From the NCBI RefSeq assembly GCF_003369915.1, contig NC_046673.1:12074001-12138000 (forward strand): a stretch of DNA of 64,000 nucleotides, written 5' to 3'. The position numbers and the translations under genes are program-made. The DNA is from Drosophila miranda (lineage: Eukaryota > Arthropoda > Insecta > Diptera > Drosophilidae). This document shows, in pieces, positions 9,595 to 22,600 of the stretch. Every line of letters starts with the position of its first letter. Within the stretch, counting starts at the first letter, position 1. The notes under the pieces are model-generated. The model made no database searches. It was not told the DNA's origin and saw only the letters and a program-made list of their open reading frames with translations.

Positions 9595-12500
9595 TAGTTA
9601 ATTTTTTAATTTTTTTCAGAGGTTACATCTGGTTAGAATGATTGCAGTACATTTTAAATTGTGAAAATCTGATAAATGTATCTATAAATCGTATCCAAAC
9701 ATTTTGTAGCTTCAGCTTACCGCCTTGTAATATTAAACTTAAAACTGCTAAACTGATTATTTTTGTATGCATTTTTATTTTTAAATGTTGAAAAATCGAA
9801 GAAAAATAGTTTCTTGTGTTTGGCAATGCCAAATAAATCCATATGTTTTTAATTAGATTTGATATATAGAAACAGGTAAATATAATGCATTTAATGCGTT
9901 CCTCAGACAATTCTATGGGAATGCCAACGATTTCAGCTGCACAACAGAATAAGCAACCGAATAGACGAAAGTTTCACAAAATCCTTTCAAGTCCAACCCC
10001 AAAATCTAGCCACCTGCAGGGTCCCAGCCTGAACCATTCCCTGAACCATCGAGACAAAGCATTGCCTTCGGGGCTGTCTGTCCGAAGGCGCGGGAGTAAC
10101 ATCAAAGATGCTGTCGAGCAGCCTAAACAACAGGACCTTAGACGATGGACAAGGCTCTTGAGAGCCCGCCTTATTCGCTGGCCAAGTCCCTTTACCTTGG
10201 CCAAAGCATTGCGAAATTAGCCAAGAGTAATCCTTTAAGTTTAGTGCCCAAAAATTGCACACAATTGTCGCAGTGGCAGAGGCTGTGGCTGTGGCAGTCC
10301 AACGAACCTCCTCCAACATTGTCAGCCAACGTTGATGACATTGTGTAAAATTTTGTAGCTGTCGTCGACATTGCCGTTCCCCTTCCCGTTGTCGTTGCTC
10401 GTCCTTGTCGCGGCATCCTCCAGCCAGCCGACTGGCTATAAAACTTTTATAGTAAAAAGTAAATGCCACAAATGAGCAATCGAAAATTTCGCATTATAAT
10501 GCAAACTGTGTGCATTTTTCGGGGTTATTGTAGTCGACTCTCGGGCGCAAAAGACAAACGCATACCAAGGCACAGTCGTCGTCGTAGTCGTAGTCGCAGT
10601 CGTCATGGCCGCCTCGCTACAGATCCAGTGGCAGCTTCAACTTCAGCTCTCTCCTCTCTTGCCTCTATTAATAATAATAGAATTTTTGGAAAATTTCCCT
10701 CCGCCAGAGAGAGAGAGAGAGAGGAGGAAGAGGAGTGATGGGAAAAGGAAAAGGAAACTGCCTTTCGGCTCGCGATTTTTGCATTTGACAACGAAAACGA
10801 AATGAACGAGTTGGGTCACCATTCCATTCCATTCCATTCTTCACCTAACCAAACCCCAACGTTCCCTTACATTCCCTTTGGACTGTATTGCATAATTCAG
10901 AGGAGAGCTGTCTGCTCTTACCTCTTCCCTATGCAGTCGACTCTGGGCGACTCTGTCCTGCCTGACAATAATGCTAATAATGATAATGATTATAATGCAT
11001 GAACAAAATATTCCTGTAGATGCCTTTGTCTATTGAACCAGCCTTGGACCTCCATGGAGCTCTACTCGACTCGACTCGACGCTGTCTGTTGTTTGGCATC
11101 TAATGAACTTCTTTATGGCTGCATCATTCGCATAGCTAATTCAAAGAGTATGCTTGCTCTAGGGAGTACATTTCATAGAGAGAAATTTAAAGGCAATTCT
11201 GTGGAAAATGTTGGAAAAATTATATGGAATTTTTAATCTACTTGCAGCTTTTGTATCTTAAGGAACTTGACCTATTTAATACATGGATTTAGAAATGGAA
11301 AAAGGTAACTTCCGTTATAATTGTAATGACTATTTTATAGTAATGAGGGGACCACTCAAAGTTGTTTATGAAATATTAATAAATAATAAAATTTGTCGAA
11401 AAATCCCAGCTGTAAAGCAAGTTAGTTATTGGAATCAATCGAACAATTTCGATTTTTATCGAAGAATTCCCACGCTAGAACCAGTCCAAAAAGTCTCTAA
11501 TTTAATACATATGTATTTATCAATTAATAATCTCTACAGATCGCCCTCGACTCTTTCTCTACCCATATTCTCCTACTAAAAGAAGGTTTTCTATAGGTGA
11601 CTAAATATTCCCTGGGATAATCTGCACCTGCCAGGTGATCCAATCATCCCCCTAATGCCTTCACCCCCTGCCCAACGAGGTGGATTACCTACGAAGGAGC
11701 AGAAACGGCGATGGGAAGAGCCACATCGTCAGCATCATCTTTGGCATCATCGTCATCAGGCACGTCCGCGCCAGTACGTCCGCCCATTCGGTTATATTAA
11801 AACCATTTTTCGCTTATTACCAAAAAATTTAAATATTTTGAAAATAATAAACTGCGGGTGAGTTACTAAGTGGCAGCAGCGACGCCCACAAAAAAGCAAA
11901 CAACGTTCCACAGAATAGAACAGAGCCCAGGCCAGGGGATTGGGTTGATGCTAATGCTGATGCTGAGGTGGTTCGGTATCGTCATCAGCATTTGGTATCA
12001 TCAAAACGATGGCAAGCATGAGCTGGCCCACCTTTAACCCCAACCACGGCCATTACTAATCCTCCCACCGAACGGTGGGAAGAGAAGCGAACCCGAAATC
12101 CAAGTAACTCCGGAGTAACTCCACCCACAGTCAGACATCGGCCACTCCGGCCCGCTGTGCGCTATCAGCGCGCCTCGTGTTGATTGTCGCGCATTGCCAT
12201 CAATGTCCTCCCACTTAACCATCCGCCACCCATCAGCCACCCCTTTCGCAGCCCCTCGCTTAATGAGCATCACACGTTCGTGATGATGATGATGATTACG
12301 ATGTTGGTGACCATGGGCTCAGATGAAAAGGGGTTAATTCTACCAACTTTACCAAACTGTATGATATGAAGTTCGCATTGATTTTCAAATCTAATTTACA
12401 ACTTTATAATCATCATTAAAGTACTTTTCAGCATGTCTGGCTTGGTTTCGGCTTATGAGTTCCTCAAGAGCTTCTCCTTTCAAGACTACGCCCCTAGAAG

Positions 12501-13590
12501 AAATGATGCTGTAGATACCCATGCCCATGCCCATGGCCCATGCCCATGGCCCATGCCCATGGCCCATGCTGGTGTTGGCGTTGGCCTCATAGTGTCATAT
12601 TTTTATGATTTTTATGTTAATTCATAACCAGCGACAACGTCGCGGTTACCACCACTCACCATTCCACCCTGGACCATCCTCAAGCATCATCTACCAGCCT
12701 CCTTCTTCTATTTTGCCAAATGCTTTTTAATCCTTTTAATGAAAATTAGTTCCTCTCAATAACATTTAATATATTTTCCTTTGCTTTTGGGGTTTTCCCC
12801 TCCTCTTGTCTCCTCTGTCTATATATCTCTTGGTGTCCCTTCCACTCGGAGTTCTGTTGTTTTCACAGGCATTATCATAATTTCTGTTTGCAACCCTAAA
12901 TCAACACTTGCCAGCTCCTGCTCCTGCTCCTGCTTTAGCTCCAGCTCCAGCTCCTGCTCTGACTCGATAAAGGGTTACTGGTCCTGTCCATTTGGCGGTT
13001 GAGTGGATGGGGAGGCCCAAGACCCGTGGTTGCTGCGACAGTCAGACAGAGAGAGACAGAGGGCTTGGCATATATCACAAGGTGCTTTCCCCTTCACCAC
13101 CACCACTACCCTGCCACTACATCCACTTCTTGTCTTTGTCTTTGACCTTTTGCGTTTGATTTTCTATGCAGCGTTAAATGGCATCCGCGTCCTCGTCGTG
13201 TCTCCTTCTTGGAGGAAAATTGAAAACCCAAAAGCAGTAAAAATTAATGGCCGTAGCGAAGGTGTTGCCATCCATATTCTACCCTCCTCTCCTGCTTTCT
13301 TCGTGCTTTCTTATTGATAGCACGAGTACTCGCCACCGTACATATACGCGTATCGTATCACAGTGAAGAGAGTGTCGGTGTCGAGTCAGTGGCCCTTAGA
13401 TATTCAGGGAAAGGAATGTTATATATTCGATACGGATATTCCAGATGCAGCGCGAGTGCAGCGCCAGTGTCTAGCGTCTTTTTAATTGATTTGTTTTCCA
13501 TCAAAATAATCTCTCTAAAAAACAACATAATTTTCCGATAAAAAAGTCAATTGTTTCAAGATGCATTCAAGATTTAATTATTCCTAGTTT
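9595..13590. other. Gene-free stretch right of the barren-like array
   Basis: No convincing gene. ORFs are short and overlap on both strands. It contains a (GA)n run at about 10706-10724, a 14-bp period GCCCATG tandem at about 12526-12573, and CTCCTG/AGCTCC triplet-type repeats at 12910-12960. GC content and repeats resemble ordinary intergenic DNA. Confidence 0.6.
12524..12575. repeat. GCCCATG minisatellite
   Basis: Repeated GCCCATGCCCATGG-like 14-bp units, about three copies, followed by GTTGGCGTTGGC. Confidence 0.85.
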
Positions 13591-13608
13591 TTTAAAATTT
13601 ATGTGGCT

Positions 13609-14268
13609 CTACTCTTCCTTTTCAGAGGGGGTTTTGTTCTCAAAGGCCTTGGGAAGCGACTTGAAGGCCTCGGCAGCCTGGCGCACCACTTGGGCTGTGG
13701 CCGACATTGGGGCAGGGCTAGGGATAAAGCGCAGCTTCTGCACGGCCTGGGTTAGGTCGTGGTTCAGCATATGCTTTGACTTCTCGTCCGGGCTGCGCAT
13801 AAAGTTCCGCTTTAGGATATTGTTCTCGGTGTTGGCAAAATCCGGCTTGTAGGCCGAAGAGCTGCGGGGCTTCAACCAGTTGGTCTCTGGGTGGCTTGGT
13901 TCGCGCCACATGTTCTCCTCACGGATCGAGTTGCGGTAGCGGGCGTATTCTCGGTAGTCCGTTGTCTTCTGCTCATCTGTTGCAGTCGTCATTTCTGTGT
14001 GTGGCGTTCCGCGGGCAGCGTCACGGGACTTGTTAGCGTCACTTATGTTCCTGCCCCGGAAGAGCCCTGAGTCGCTTCCAGTCAAGCGATTCTTCCGAGT
14101 ATTACGATTGGTCTCCTTGTCAAAGTAGTTGACGCTATGGATGACGCTGTGGCTTACACTGCGCCGAATTTTGAGCACCGGGGCGACACAGACATCCTCC
14201 GAAAAGAGGCTAACTGAGCTCATGGACGACTTCACAGCAGGACGGAACAATGCACTGACACGTTTCAT
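13609..14268 (-). CDS. Unrecognised 219-aa basic protein
   Basis: A single open reading frame of 219 codons starting MKRVSALFRPAVKSSM. It is Ser/Arg/Lys/Asn-rich, with the segment TDYREYARYRNSIREENMW near residues 102-120 and a helical, Ala-rich tail (TAQVVRQAAEAFKSLPKAF). The GC-rich third positions and length, unlike the short ORFs around it, argue that it is real. The N-terminus (basic and hydroxylated, no early acidic residue) could be a mitochondrial presequence, but that is inference. No family is recognised. There is no visible intron and no neighbour within 2 kb. Confidence 0.65.
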   Translation of the reverse strand: MKRVSALFRPAVKSSMSSVSLFSEDVCVAPVLKIRRSVSHSVIHSVNYFDKETNRNTRKNRLTGSDSGLFRGRNISDANKSRDAARGTPHTEMTTATDEQKTTDYREYARYRNSIREENMWREPSHPETNWLKPRSSSAYKPDFANTENNILKRNFMRSPDEKSKHMLNHDLTQAVQKLRFIPSPAPMSATAQVVRQAAEAFKSLPKAFENKTPSEKEE

Positions 14269-14289
14269 GATTGAAGAGTAGATTGACTG

Positions 14290-16250
14290 CTGGAACGATC
14301 TTCTTACTATTCATTTTCAACTACAAATTTCACTTCCACCCACCTTTTATTGAATAACCGACCGGGAAATATTAACGAAGAGGATATCGTCCTGATGTTG
14401 ATAAATGGTAATGGTAAACGGGAAAATTTAAAGATATTGAAATTTTGTAAGTTTATGAATTTTGATTTGATTTTTTTAGAGATTTACTGTTTGTGCTCTA
14501 GAAAAAGAATTATTGGCCGTGCATTGGAATTATATTGAATTTTGAATTTTGTTTGTGTACTGCTGATGTTCACTGTTTGAATGCTCGAAAGAAACTAAAT
14601 AAAGTCTATCGATTTTGACATCTATAGATTTTTGACAGTCAAAATATCAAGTGCCTACTGGGGTCCTATAAAAGAATGTCTACGACAACAGCATGAAGCA
14701 GGAAAATGCTCAGAGCGACATTTCGTCGAAGAATATTAAGTGCTTGACTACAAGATCTCTAAAAAGGATAGTGGCGGAGATATCAGGACACTCCAAGACT
14801 CCGTTAAGGAAAAAGGGGCTTCCAAAACTGAAAGTCGTAAAGAGGATAGCGGGAACTATTTGAATAGGATATAGGCGGATCAAGGACTTGGATTCGATGA
14901 AGGCACATTTTTTGAATAATTATCTATTAGTTACCTGGCTATATTTATAAACTTAAATCATTGAAGTTACATTTAAATTGTAACCCAATTTATACCTACC
15001 TTTTGGCATTCATTTATCTCATCTTTGGCTAGATATTGAGGCTTTAAATCTGCAGAATGTCTTTAACGACGAAATTGTCGACTCCCAAATAAAGGACTAC
15101 TCCTATGTCTATGCCCAACCGATCGTTCTTTTACTCCGAGCTGTGCCATTATTATCCATTTGCAGAACAATTTGGAATACTTCAAACATGGTCTCAAAGC
15201 TGGCATAAATGCTTAAGCATTTCACATAGGTACATACATATGTATATTTATACGAGTAATATACGAGTATGAAAGAGTAATTATAGGCACGACATCTTGC
15301 AGCATTTTCACATCCGCCCTGAGCTGAGCCCTGAAGACCGAACGAATCCGACTGGGAGCCAACACAGGCCCCGTCCATTAACTGCCTGAGGTGGCACTTC
15401 GGAGCCACCGACGACTTAAACGTTGACACTTGAACTCTTTTTGATTTCGCCCGAGCAAAGGGTGTAGGCCAGTGCGTGGGTGAAATCTGCACAATGCCAC
15501 AATTATGTTAAATATCGACAAGTGGCCATCCAGAGCCAGCTTTTGTTGTGCGGCACCGGCAAAACCAGAGAGAGAAATATTAAACACTCGAAGAGGAGGC
15601 CAGTGGAGACCGACAATCGAAATGCATTCCCCCGCAACAAAAGGAGAAGTAAGTGACAAAATGGTGGGAGAAAGGGCAAGCACACTGGAAAAAGAAAATA
15701 AGTATTTCAGATCGATCGATTGTTAAGCAAAAAACAGCACCAGCTAATACGCAACTGTAATTATTTCACAGAATAGGTAAGTAATTTGTTTGTTTCATGT
15801 TTCTCGGATTGATTTTAAAGTGCTGATTTGTGCATGTAGCAGTGTGTAGTGAGTTATTCGATAGGGATGGAACTCGTTATGGACTGTCAAGTGTAGGAAG
15901 TAATATTACGTGCTGTTACTGTATTAGCGGATGGTAACTTTGTGTTCATATCTGTATCGGGAGATCTAATTTTTGGGATGGTTCTGCTAAGGTTCTTATA
16001 GTTAAGTGACTCCATTTTGGCAACACAAGAGTAGAGAGATCCGTCCTGTGCGTTTAAATAGGATATAATCCCCTCAAATAAATATTTATTAAAATTATCG
16101 TAGTCTATTCAATATATCGATACAATCAAACGATGTTTCTTACTGTAGCCAAGCGATTGACACGAAAAATTGTGCTTTTAAACAAGAAACTGCAAAAAAA
16201 AAAATTAAATAAAGTAAGTACAGTAAGCAGATTACAAACATAATCAAAAA
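14290..16250. other. Intergenic stretch, possible decayed coding pieces
   Basis: AT-rich. A 56-codon ORF starting MKQENAQSDISSKN at 14693, Lys-rich, and a reading stretch at about 15050-15170 look faintly coding but are not supported by length or homology. No RNA gene seen. Confidence 0.4.
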
Positions 16251-16256
16251 CACCCT

Positions 16257-16690
16257 TTGGTCCACGCACAGGGAATCCGTTCGGCTAAGAAATACCACTG
16301 CTCTGTCTTGGCTGACATGGACCGCCTCTGCATTATCGAGCTCTACTCAGACGTGTCGTTCCATGTGGGGGTGAATACTTTTGTACTCTGCTCTACGGAA
16401 CCATGTCCGAGTCAAAGCAACGCCAGATTCGGCTGGGTGTGGATGCGCCGTTGGAGGCACTCTAGATAATCCTCGGCTATCTGTGTTCGGGCAAGATGCC
16501 CATATCCTCACTGGACGTGGATGTCATCTGCGAAGTGCTCGCTTTGCCAATATGTATTGCTTGGTGGAAGCCGAGTCGGCCCTAAACAAACATCTGCAGA
16601 ATAATCTGGCCGTCAGCACCGTGTACTGTAAAAAATACTTGGCGCCATCGAAGAAAAGATCGTGTAGCTCAAAGCAATTATAAAGAACAA
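16257..16690 (+). pseudogene. BTBD9-like BTB-domain pseudogene fragment
   Basis: Read across two frames, this plus-strand segment spells a BTB/POZ domain resembling BTBD9. It opens LADMDRLCIIELYSDVSFHV (to about 16380), then loses about 25 codons of the domain core and shifts frame. It resumes as LLYGTMSESKQRQIRL (16386 on), has a TAG stop at 16463-16465, continues IILGYLCSGKMPISSLDVDV, and shifts frame again at about 16545 to ANMYCLVEAESALNKHLQNN. No introns interrupt it, which fits either a retrocopy or a piece of one exon. BTBD9 is a BTB-Kelch-like substrate adaptor for Cullin-3 and is X-linked in D. melanogaster. This copy cannot encode a functional protein. Confidence 0.6.
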
Positions 16691-19600
16691 CTGTATTCGC
16701 TAAAAGATTGATTTGACAACTGTGTGGCAGTGGCTTAGTTGACTCTAAGTGAGGGTATGCTCGCTGAGTTCTGGCGACTTGTTCCTTTAACTTTCATTTA
16801 TTAATTTCTTATGTATTCAGTAATATATAATATATACATATGTATATATATTACAATATATATCATTTTTCTCGTGAACCCGAACTGCAATTCGTTGAAT
16901 GGGAAGGTTCTAGACCGCCGCAAGATATGCGAGGGCGGCCCTAGATTATTTGGTGGTATTTGGGATCTTTTTGGACACTCTAAGCTTTAGGGCCTGGGAA
17001 CTGGCAAATTCTTAGTTTCTCCCATCGCTTGAGCTGTTCCAGCAAAACTGTGGCAAAGGAGCGAGCACTTAGTTTTCCCTTCGTCGTTTCATCACTCACA
17101 TCCATTGCATATTTGACAAATTTTCGAATATATGTACATATATATACATAAGCGCATATGCAGGCGAATAAAAGCAATATACTGGTGTTAAAAATATAAA
17201 AAGATGGAACACTGACGACTTATATGATCAGAGGCGAGACGAACACGACAACGGCTATCTGGTACGAGTACCATTCCAATCGCCATTTCAAATGCCGTAC
17301 TTCGGGGGCGTTCAATCGAAAATGTGGCTGTTGGCTGTTGGTAGGTGAAGGGGATAACTTAATTATGCAATCTAAATGCATTGAATCACCTCAACCAAAT
17401 GACAATAATCATGATGACAGAGTGGTGCCCCTGCTATACGTCCCAAAAATGTTAACTCATTTGTTGTCCGCTTTCTTTTGGCCCTGACAGCAGGCAAACC
17501 GCACAGAAGCTTCCTCATCCTCTACCTCTTCTTCCTCCAGTGCAGGTGCTCAACAAAGGGGTTGCTCGGAGTGGGCGTGTCTGTGTGCCCATCTTCCATT
17601 TTTGGTTGGAACGACAAATCTTTGCAATTTATTTACGTGCCATTTCGTAGCGAACATTTTCGTTAGATTTTCCCCATTCTCATTCTCCCCGTCGACTGCC
17701 TGGCGGAATTCCAAGACAACTTCAGTCTCAAGTCGGACTATAGCTCCAACCCAAAACTCCCACTCCCACTCCCAGTCCTGTTCCCTCTACTGGTGCTGCT
17801 CCGCTTTTTGGCGTCGACAAAAGTCATGACGCGCTGATGACGTTGCCAGTGGAAGGATTTAATGGCACATTAAGAATTTTATTACCGCACAACAACAGCA
17901 ACAGTAACAGCAACGGTAGCAGGCGAAGGTACTAGGTAAAGGGAAGGGGATACAGCGGAGATGTTGGGTGGGTGGAGGGACAGTAGGAAAATTCATCGCA
18001 CCTTAGCAGAAAAATTTTTCGCGCGCGTACACACAAAATTTTTGACAGCCATCGTCGGGATTGCCACGAAAATCTTTCGGTGTCAACAGAAAATTTTAAT
18101 TTTCAGTTTCCAGTCTATTTTCATGTACACCCTTCAGAATGCTTTTCAGAGGAAGAGCATATATAGTGTACACATATAGAGTATGTATCTGAAACGATAC
18201 GGTTTTCTCGTAATGTTCTTTAACATAAAGATATTTGGCTATAGCTAAGCACCGACTCTTCTTTTTCAAACCTTTCAAACCTAAAGTGTATCTAATGCTT
18301 CGAGTATCAAATGCCTTCACAGCAATCCTTCTTTTCCCGTTTCTTTTCTCTTTTTTGGCTGGTAATTTATTTTTGTATTTGGCAAAAGGTTGGGCCGCTG
18401 CTGAGGGGAAGTGGAGGTGCCACATCTTCAGTTCTTCAGCCAGAACTTTCGCTCTCACAGTGTCGTTCAGCTCCGGCTAGGACGATTGTCATTATTACAA
18501 GTTTTGCATAAATGAATGAATGAATGACATTTATGTATTTCATTTAGCCAGAGCCAAGGACTCGGCTTAAGCTGGCATAGGAAAGAGGGGAGGCAGTAGC
18601 AGAGGCAGAGGCAGAGACAGAGACAGGGGCAAAGGACTGGTGGATCCAAAGGACAGACTATAGCCATTTGGTTGACTGAAATGATGCGCGAGTTTTTCAA
18701 ATCTTTATGTCCTTTGTTTGATCAACTTTCGGGCAACGACTCTTCGAGGCAGTCTGGGCAAGGGGCTGAGGGGGCCGGGGCCCAGGTGTATGGCAGTTAA
18801 CTCCACGTGCCATTAACCCATTATGTGTCAGCGAAAATTTCAATCCAGCCACAATTTCATCTTGACATTTGTGCATAATTGAATTAATTCCGAAATGGAA
18901 TTCAGACATTTTCAGAAGGATTGCTGGAGGGAGGGGAATGGACGACGTCGAGGCTTTGAAAGGATTTTGGATAAACCTGAAGATTCTTAATTAAAAAAGC
19001 TTAAAGTTCAATTTCAACAGCAAGTCAGGAGCACGATGGAATTGAAAGAACTGAAGAGAGGACAGAAGTTACCGCTAGAGTATCCAAGCAGAATGGTCGA
19101 ATTGGGGAAAGAGTATATAGGACTAGCAGTAGGACTTTGGGAACAGGTTTGAATCTGGATCCGTGCCGATTGTTCTGGTGGCGTCTCAATTTCTGGTATT
19201 TGTACTTTTCTGATGTGCACTGATGTACTTTTCTGACACATGTTTGATTTCGGTGACATTCTTTGTCCATAGCATCAATAAGCACTTTCGGATGAGCTGA
19301 TAAACCATATCTGTTTCGTAATCGAATGCGATACGAAGGAACGAAGTGGATTTAAATGCTCGATTTACTTGTTGGCGTTCTCGGTAATTTTTTCTGTGTC
19401 AATTACGAACTGGCGCACTGGTCGCCGTTCCAATTGTCGTTGTTGATTTCGATCATTTCGTGCCCCTAGTACTTGAGTCACGCAATTGCGACATGCTCAC
19501 ACGCACATTTTCGTTCGTCTGTTCTCATTGCCTTTTTTAAGCTGTTCAATGTATAACTAACTCACTGAACAGAACCGTTTAATAATAATTGAGGACCTAA

Positions 19601-22600
19601 TGGACGGACGGACTGCTACCGCAATTTAAGAAAATCTCAATCAACATTGATTGAACCTTACTTTTGACAATTCACTTGGATTTAATTTGTGTTGATTTAT
19701 TGCTATTAATTTGATGTAAGCTCATTTTCCGCAAGCGCTTTTTTCCTAATTTTCCCCATTTTTCATTAATTTCCATTTGAATTCAATGGAGCAAACCGAA
19801 TGCAGGTTTCAATTTCGAAGGCACTCGTATATAGAGAACATTAACCAGCAGATGCTTCTTTCGGAGTGGTCTTGATTACTGCCCCAACTTCGCATCTACC
19901 GAGCACCTTTTCCCCAGTAGCGTAGCCAATTAACGCCGATCCGTGCAACATCTGGAATTGAATGGGAGGGGCAATAGAAGTCCTCTTCTCTCCTTTTTTT
20001 CTTATTTATATGCAATTTAGCTATCTTCTCCGTGTTGTTTGTGCAACCCTTTGAGCGCTGCCACCCTGCCCTTCGCTCTACTTAATTTGAATGCATTTAA
20101 AAATGTTAAAATATGGGAATTACCATGGAAAAAAGCGTGGAAATGTGGGGGAAAAACAAGCAGAATTTATCTGCAGAGACACGCACTTTGAACGTTAAGC
20201 AGGAAGCAAGTTCGGCCTCGGCTCGGAGCAGGCTCGGCACACAAAGGATTTGTACGTGTTCCCACTTGATGAGGCTGCCCCGAGCAGATCCGTTTACCAG
20301 CCCAGTCTCGGTCCTTGCCTTCTAACCACCGACCCACTGCTCACCAAATACGAGTACGAATACGCGAAAAAATTCCACAGACACACGATGTCACAAAAAA
20401 AAAAATTTTAATTAAATATGTTAGTAAGCCGAAGGTAGAAATACCCTTGAAGATATTTTGTTCTTATATCAGAAATATACATAAATATATGATATAGTAA
20501 AGATATGGTGCTCTCACTTGCTTCAAATGATTTCAAAATATTTTTGTACAAATTTTTTAACCCACTTAAAACTATATTCATGATAAGAATAAATAGCCCA
20601 TTCAATATCGCCTCTGTATAGAAATTGGATAATATGGAAATAAATTAATTATTCTCATACAAAATCGAAGAAAGACCGATATCCATCAATTCTGAAGGTG
20701 AAGCTTATAAAAATGTATCTGTAAAATTTACGATTTAAGTTCTGCACATATAAAAATGCAAGTGCATCTGAAAGTTGCTTCAAAGAGAGGCTAAAGAGTT
20801 TTCCTGGAGCTGGCATAGGTTTTTCTCGGAGAACATCGAGTCTGGAGATCGAAGTACGAGAGGCAGTATTTAATATTAGAAATATAGATACATACATATA
20901 TACTGGAAAAGTGGCAATGAACTGTAGTATTTTTTAATGGGACTTCGTTGCAATCTTCTCGCCAAAGGTGTAATACCCTTTCAAAAAGGTATGCATCACG
21001 GAAAGTAACAAAAAGAATTGGACAAGGCAAGCGAGATGGAAATAGGCATTATAATACTCGTAAAAAGGAAATGAAGTACACCCAGAAAACAGCAATGGAG
21101 GAGGGGCGTATAGATAGGTGGGAAATGAGTAGGCAAGGGCGCATTACACGCCACACACCCCCTCCCCTTAATACCCCCCACTCCGCTGGGGCTCACGTTA
21201 CGCCGAAAAAGAGATAATTTTATTTCATTAATCCTTTTTTGGGACAAATTCTCTGTCGTTTTTTTTCAGCCATGTTCTTGTTCAGCTTCTGCCATTGCCA
21301 TTGCCGCTGCTTTTGCTTCTGTTTTTTTTTTGTTCGTCCACAGATTCGGCTACGTCCGGCTTTGGGGCGTGGCTCGAGCGTAATATTAGCTTAAAATTGT
21401 GTAAATAAAAATTACATTCGTAAGAAGGTTGGCCCTCATCCCCCATCCTCCGCGCCAGCGGCAGTTAGCGGATGGAGAAATGAGATACAGAAACAACGAT
21501 ACAGCAGCTGCTGTCAGCCCCCAACCCCATCTCTATCCATATCCAAAGAACGGACCCGTATCCCAAATCCGAACCCCAGACCAGAACCCCGGTCGTATGA
21601 ATCAGTGACCGCAAGTTCTGGACTCTATCCGGCGGATTTGCTGTATTGGTGTGTTGCTGTTGCTAAATGTGGGCTTTCCTTCTGTCATCAGCATTTTTTG
21701 GTACAGTTGTGCACGTTGCAGACGAAATTTTACTTAAAGGAAAAGCAGAAGAAAGCAATACTAGATGTTGCTAAAAGGTATTTTTCTAATTCATGAGTGA
21801 ATTCAGCTGTACATTGTGCTGTGATTAAGGAATACAAGAAAACCATACGGCTGTATACTGAATATACAAATTAATAGATATAGTTGGACAAATGTAAAGA
21901 CACATTCATCTTTATTGAAAGAAGTGAAACACAAAGGAGTGATAAAATATATAGGAATTGATTATTAGAATTAATTTAAAGATTAGAATTAAAATACAAA
22001 ATGTAAGACTTAAATAGATTAAGTGGTAGATTCAATGTATTTTCAATGGAAGTGAGTTTATGATCAATAGAAACTAGATCCTTGCATGAAGAGGCAGCCT
22101 AATCGATTCGGTGGGATTCGGTGCTCGATTCGTTCGGTCAGTTCAAATCAGCTTTCCCATTGCATCGAATCACTCGTCCAAAACAGACTGAACGAAGCAG
22201 GTATCGTCATTTTTCGAGATCACTCTCCATTTGATATTCTGGTAGAGAGAAGGAATGAAGGATTCCTATTGATTAAGGGACTAAAGAGGAATGAGTATAG
22301 CTGTGATTTTATGAATACAGTGGGTTCATGCAAGGCTCTAATAGAAACACTACAACATTTTCGCTACTGCTCACAAAAACAGGATATGAACATGTTTCTT
22401 TTACGAATTCTCATTCCCTAATTGTAGGCCACTCTTCTCGTAATCTGTCTCATCCCCATTTATGTTGCAGAGACTTTCTGAACTTACCATCCCTGCCCCC
22501 ATAATCGTGATCAATATTAACACCTTGGCGAGTCATTTGTCTGGCAATTTACAACACTTTTTCGGCCAATATAATTTGCGCTTAATGGCCTCCCAGGCCA

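Noticed and set aside
9885-10220. 111-codon plus-strand ORF and overlapping minus ORFs
   Set aside because: Several overlapping frames are open at once over GC-richer DNA with no family similarity.
22086-22421. 111-codon ORF starting MKRQPNRFGGIRCSIRS
   Set aside because: No motif, AT-rich DNA, no splice or promoter context; length is expected by chance.
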